NCBI GenBank assembly: GCA_027001345.1
Contig: JALTMS010000290.1
Span: forward strand, 1 to 18,038
Source: Acidobacteriota bacterium
GTDB taxonomy: Bacteria > Acidobacteriota > Polarisedimenticolia > J045
Reading direction: 5' to 3'
Length of the DNA: 18,038 nucleotides
Shown piece after piece: positions 14,546 to 18,038 of this stretch. The position numbers were made by a program, and so were the translations under genes. How positions within the stretch are numbered: the stretch's first letter is position 1; each line of letters begins with the position of its first letter. The notes below the pieces were generated by a model, which was not told where the DNA came from, ran no database searches, and was given only the letters and a program-made list of their open reading frames with translations.

Positions 14546-14859
14546 ATCCGGACCCGGGCGTCGAAGCGCTCGCGCAGCGCTTGCTGGAGATGGTCGCCGC
14601 CGAGCAGCGGCTGATTGCCGAGGGGCGTCTCGAGGAGGTCCCCGCGGCCCTCGAGCAGCGGCAGAGAGTGATGCGGCAGATCCCGACCGACCAGGCGCCT
14701 CCTCCCGCGGTTCGGGAGATGCTCGACAAGGTGCGGGAGGAAGGGGACCGGACCTTGACCCTGCTCTGCGCCCTGCGGGACGAGCTGGCCTCCCATCTCG
14801 ACGAGGGAAAGCGCCGGAAGCGGGCAATCTCCGGCTACGCTCGTGCTACCGGCGGCTAA
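14542..14859 (+). CDS. Small helical protein, FliT/FlgN-like chaperone candidate
   Basis: A 105-residue, highly charged, helical protein whose ATG overlaps the fliS stop. In many genomes the gene after fliS encodes FliT, the chaperone of FliD, or a FlgN-like helper for hook-junction proteins. In this one the long helices (VEALAQRLLEMVAAEQRLIA, EVPAALEQRQRVMRQI, MLDKVREEGDRTLTLL) and the final RRKRAISGYARA resemble the loop-and-basic-tail ending 'K-x-x-K-x-x-x-x-Y' common in FliT/FlgN proteins. Sequence similarity is weak, so the call leans on size, helicity and position. No symbol is given. Confidence 0.6.
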   Translation: MNPDPGVEALAQRLLEMVAAEQRLIAEGRLEEVPAALEQRQRVMRQIPTDQAPPPAVREMLDKVREEGDRTLTLLCALRDELASHLDEGKRRKRAISGYARATGG

Positions 14860-14880
14860 TTCGGCTCTTCGGCTGCAGGC

Positions 14881-14937
14881 GCCCGGCTCGCGCGGGCTCG
14901 CCATCATTCCGGTCAGGTCCTGCGGGGGGTTCAGGAC
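14881..14937. terminator. Hairpins between convergent fliT-like and 155-residue genes
   Basis: Two inverted repeats lie in the 71-base gap between convergent genes: GCCCG (14881-14885) with CGGGC (14893-14897), and GTCCTG (14917-14922) with CAGGAC (14932-14937). The second reaches into the stop of the minus-strand gene. No T-run follows, so termination is a guess. Confidence 0.3.
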
Positions 14938-15398
14938 TCGCCGTGCTGATCGCTGACCATGCTCCAATCACGAAAGACGTGCCGGAAGCGCGACATCATG
15001 CTGTCGTCCGCCGCGCTCAGGCGCCATCGAGAGGCGTCGATCGCCCGAATCACGATTTCGCAATCACCGTCCCGCTGTTCGACTTCGTCCTTCCGCGGCA
15101 GGCAATCGACGTCACGGCAGCCCACGATCACCGCATCCATGATCTGAAACACCGAGCGCGAGAATTCCTCGAGTTCGTCCCAGTTGAGCAGAACGCCATG
15201 GGGTGAGCGGCTGACCTCTTCACCCAACTCGCGCATCGTCCGGCCCAGGCGATGTGGGTTACCCACTGCATAGAGGTTGAGGATCGCCCATTTCAGGCTA
15301 CGACCTTGCTCTTCGACCAGCGGCAGGATGTCGCCAAGCTCGACCGCTGGAAGCCCCTCGTCATTGCGGTCCTTGATCTCGATCGTTGTGCCAGGCAT
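14931..15398 (-). CDS. Hypothetical soluble protein, 155 residues
   Basis: I do not recognise this protein. It has no signal peptide or membrane helix. The centre is probably helical (ILPLVEEQGRSLKWAILNLY, 24-43, and LLNWDELEEFSRSVFQIMD, 70-88). The C-terminal third has strand-like EIVIRAIDASRWRLSAAD (114-131) followed by a helix with MMSRFRHVFRDW. Two cysteines (C94, C99) sit close together, and C113 follows. ATG 15398 has GGAGGA at 9 bases, a good start. It follows the sigma-54 regulator gene on the same strand, 182 bases downstream, and could share its transcript or use its own promoter; an imperfect dyad lies at 15422-15441. Its place beside a flagellar regulator hints at a motility or signalling role, unproven. 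Confidence 0.7.
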   Translation of the reverse strand: MPGTTIEIKDRNDEGLPAVELGDILPLVEEQGRSLKWAILNLYAVGNPHRLGRTMRELGEEVSRSPHGVLLNWDELEEFSRSVFQIMDAVIVGCRDVDCLPRKDEVEQRDGDCEIVIRAIDASRWRLSAADDSMMSRFRHVFRDWSMVSDQHGES

Positions 15399-15421
15399 GA
15401 AGCTCGTTCCTCCGCACCGGG

Positions 15422-15441
15422 ACGCGGGTCCAGACCCGTGT
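15422..15441. repeat. Imperfect palindrome upstream of the 155-residue gene
   Basis: CGGGTC (15425-15430) and GACCCG (15433-15438) with matching flanks AC...GT form a dyad 24-43 bases before the minus-strand start at 15398. It could be an operator or a small hairpin; I cannot tell which. Confidence 0.3.
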
Positions 15442-15497
15442 CCTCTCCCAGCCCCACGCTACGGCGCGAAGGATACTCCGCTTTTCGAGGGATGGAA

Positions 15498-15511
15498 GCC
15501 CGCCGGCGGGC
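15498..15511. repeat. Perfect 14-base palindrome in intergenic region
   Basis: GCCCGCCGGCGGGC reads the same on both strands. It lies between the sigma-54 regulator gene and the 155-residue gene, and on the minus strand is preceded by TTTT. A protein-binding site or part of a terminator is possible. Confidence 0.3.
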
Positions 15512-15550
15512 AAAAGAGCCTCGTCGAAATCTTGCGGATCAAACCGAATC

Positions 15551-15572
15551 AAAAAAGTTTGCCGGCAGGAGA
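15551..15572 (-). terminator. Weak terminator-like signal after the regulator gene
   Basis: On the minus strand, just past the TAG stop, a small GC-rich dyad (TGCCGGCA) is followed by AACTTTTTTG. The T-run is good but the stem is very short, so read-through into the 155-residue gene is likely. Confidence 0.3.
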
Positions 15573-15580
15573 CCGCCTCA

Positions 15581-17011
<1,431 letters not shown>

Positions 17012-17086
17012 GATTGTCCTATCCCTTCCGGCAGATCTTCGGCCCGATGCTCATGGCGGCGCTCTCACTCCCCTGTTCAAGCTCTA

Positions 17087-17114
17087 TACATAGTTCGGCG
17101 GCGCCGGGTGTCAA
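17087..17114 (-). promoter_or_regulatory. Sigma-70-like promoter of the response regulator gene
   Basis: On the minus strand, a perfect TTGACA (17114-17109), a 16-base spacer, then TATGTA (17092-17087). Transcription would start near 17080, about 70 bases before the GTG at 17011. This suggests housekeeping expression of the regulator. Confidence 0.5.
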
Positions 17115-17256
17115 GACTTCGACCATCTATCCTGCAAGGCCCTCCGCCGATCGTCAGCCCCGCTGGCCCGAGCCTGCGTCGCCGCGCCTGGCATCAGGAT
17201 CGCAAGCGCTTTTTTCACAGTCTGTTGCGGCTGTCGTGACGCCGCCCCGCCCGAGT

Positions 17257-17272
17257 CGGCACGCACTTTGCT
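17257..17272 (+). promoter_or_regulatory. Sigma-54 (-24/-12) promoter of the TPR-like gene
   Basis: CGGCACG-CACT-TTGCT: -24 GG at 17258-17259 and -12 GC at 17270-17271 with exactly 10 bases between. Only the first base departs from TGGCACG-N4-TTGCW. Expected start near 17283, leader about 60 bases to the ATG at 17342. Confidence 0.75.
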
Positions 17273-17341
17273 TCAGGGACGAAAAGACGACGGCTCGTGG
17301 GAAAAAAACACCCACCACGGAAGCGAGCTGCAAGGACGAAG

Positions 17342-18038
17342 ATGAGAGCAGCAACGAAAGCGGCGCTCGGGAGCCTGCTGTTGCTTCCCCTGTTGCTGGC
17401 GCCCGCGCCCCCGAAACCCCGCGCTCCCGGCGCGGAAGAGCAGGCTGAGGTTCCCACCGACGGCCAGATTCTCGACCTGCGCCGGCAGCTCGACGAGGCC
17501 GAGAGTCGGCCCCAGTGGGAGATGATCGCCCGGCGACTGCTCGTCGCTCTCGATCGCCGGGGCCTCGGACGTCAGGCGGAAGCCCTGTGGCTGGTCGGTC
17601 ACCTACTCGAGACGGTGCCCGATGATCCGGTGCTGCTCTGGAGGCGGGGGGATGCGGCGCGCCGCAGAGAAGATGCGGCCGGCGCGATCGACGACTTCGA
17701 ACACCTGGTGCGCGTCGCGCCGCGTCATCCTCTCGGTGTGCGGGCGCGACGGGCTCTGCCCGCGCTCTACCTGGCTGCGGGACGCCATGCCGATGCGGCA
17801 CGAGCCGACGAGGAACTGCTGGCCGAGGGACTTGCTGATCCCGTGGCGGTGCTGGGCAGACTGGCGCGGACCTACGCCCTGATGGGAGATACCGCCCGGG
17901 TGCGATCCTGTCTCGAACGCCTCGAAAAACGCGCACCGGACCGTGTGCGGCTCGATCCCGAGATCATGTGGCTCTATGCGGAGTCCGTCGCCCGCCTCGG
18001 AGAGTCCGAGCGGACGGCCGAGGTGATGCTGCATTTCG
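17342..18038 (+). CDS. Secreted TPR-like helical repeat protein, N-terminal part
   Basis: The gene runs off the right edge; 232 codons are visible. ATG 17342 has AAGGA at 17332-17336, 5 bases away. The protein opens with a signal peptide: MRAATKAALG, a run of leucines (LLLLPLLLA, 12-20), then Pro/Ala residues. It continues as pairs of amphipathic helices with TPR-like spacing, such as QAEALWLVGHLLETVPDDPV, then AAGAIDDFEHLVRVAPRHPL, where the 'A-x-x-x-(F/L)-x-x-(L/V)-x-x-x-x-P-x-(D/H)-P' ending is typical of TPR units. Export or periplasmic protein-protein binding is expected. Its sigma-54 promoter and its position divergent from a FleQ-like activator suggest a flagellar or surface-structure role, which is inference. 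No symbol can be given. Confidence 0.75.
   Translation, partial: MRAATKAALGSLLLLPLLLAPAPPKPRAPGAEEQAEVPTDGQILDLRRQLDEAESRPQWEMIARRLLVALDRRGLGRQAEALWLVGHLLETVPDDPVLLWRRGDAARRREDAAGAIDDFEHLVRVAPRHPLGVRARRALPALYLAAGRHADAARADEELLAEGLADPVAVLGRLARTYALMGDTARVRSCLERLEKRAPDRVRLDPEIMWLYAESVARLGESERTAEVMLHF

Larger units (their letters stand above)
17012..17341. other. 330-base divergent intergenic region
   Basis: No gene is seen. It separates the minus-strand sigma-54 regulator from the plus-strand TPR-like gene. It holds a sigma-70-like promoter for the regulator (17087-17114), a sigma-54 promoter for the TPR-like gene (17257-17272), and about 140 bases between them that could contain enhancer sites; I could not define one by eye. 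Confidence 0.65.

Noticed and set aside
15399..15580. Sigma-54 promoter for the 155-residue gene
   Set aside because: GG and TTGC elements occur on the minus strand, but none has the required 10-base GG-to-GC spacing.

Overview
The window is GC-rich, densely coding DNA from what looks like a Gram-negative, flagellated, respiring bacterium. Overlapping stop/start codons, strong GGAGG-type ribosome sites, a sigma-54 activator with matching -24/-12 promoters, and secreted proteins all fit that. A deltaproteobacterial-grade or Acidobacteriota-like lineage is my guess; no rRNA or other phylogenetic marker is present to fix it.

Region 1 (1-7725, + strand) is the 3' end of a respiratory complex I operon: the tail of nuoG, then nuoH, nuoJ, nuoK, nuoL and nuoN. 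Junctions are overlapping or very tight, yet nuoI (expected between H and J) and nuoM (expected between L and N) are both missing. Two unexpected genes continue the operon by overlap: a PTS EIIA-type phosphocarrier and a secreted protein rich in beta-strand repeats.

Region 2 (7750-9392, - strand) is a compact cyclic-di-GMP module: a GAF-like/GGDEF diguanylate cyclase with an intact I-site, coupled by an ATGA overlap to a PilZ-type protein with a helical insert. It is transcribed divergently from the flagellar genes.

Region 3 (9584-14859, + strand) is a late flagellar filament cluster: two short flagellins, flaG, fliD (cap), fliS and a small FliT/FlgN-like chaperone candidate overlapping fliS. 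By eye, the first flagellin has sigma-28-like promoters only. The second has a sigma-28-like promoter and a near-consensus sigma-54 promoter. A strong hairpin separates it from flaG. FliD is long because it carries a second copy of its N-terminal-type repeat domain.

Region 4 (14931-18038) holds an unrecognised 155-residue protein and an NtrC-family sigma-54 response regulator, both on the - strand. The regulator has a FleQ/FlrA-like DNA-binding helix but a complete receiver domain. Divergent from it is the start of a secreted, helical TPR-like protein with its own near-consensus sigma-54 promoter. The simplest model is that the regulator activates the sigma-54 promoters of flagellin 2 and of the TPR-like gene, and that the c-di-GMP pair tunes motility. 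That wiring is inference; the gene identities and promoter matches are read from the sequence.
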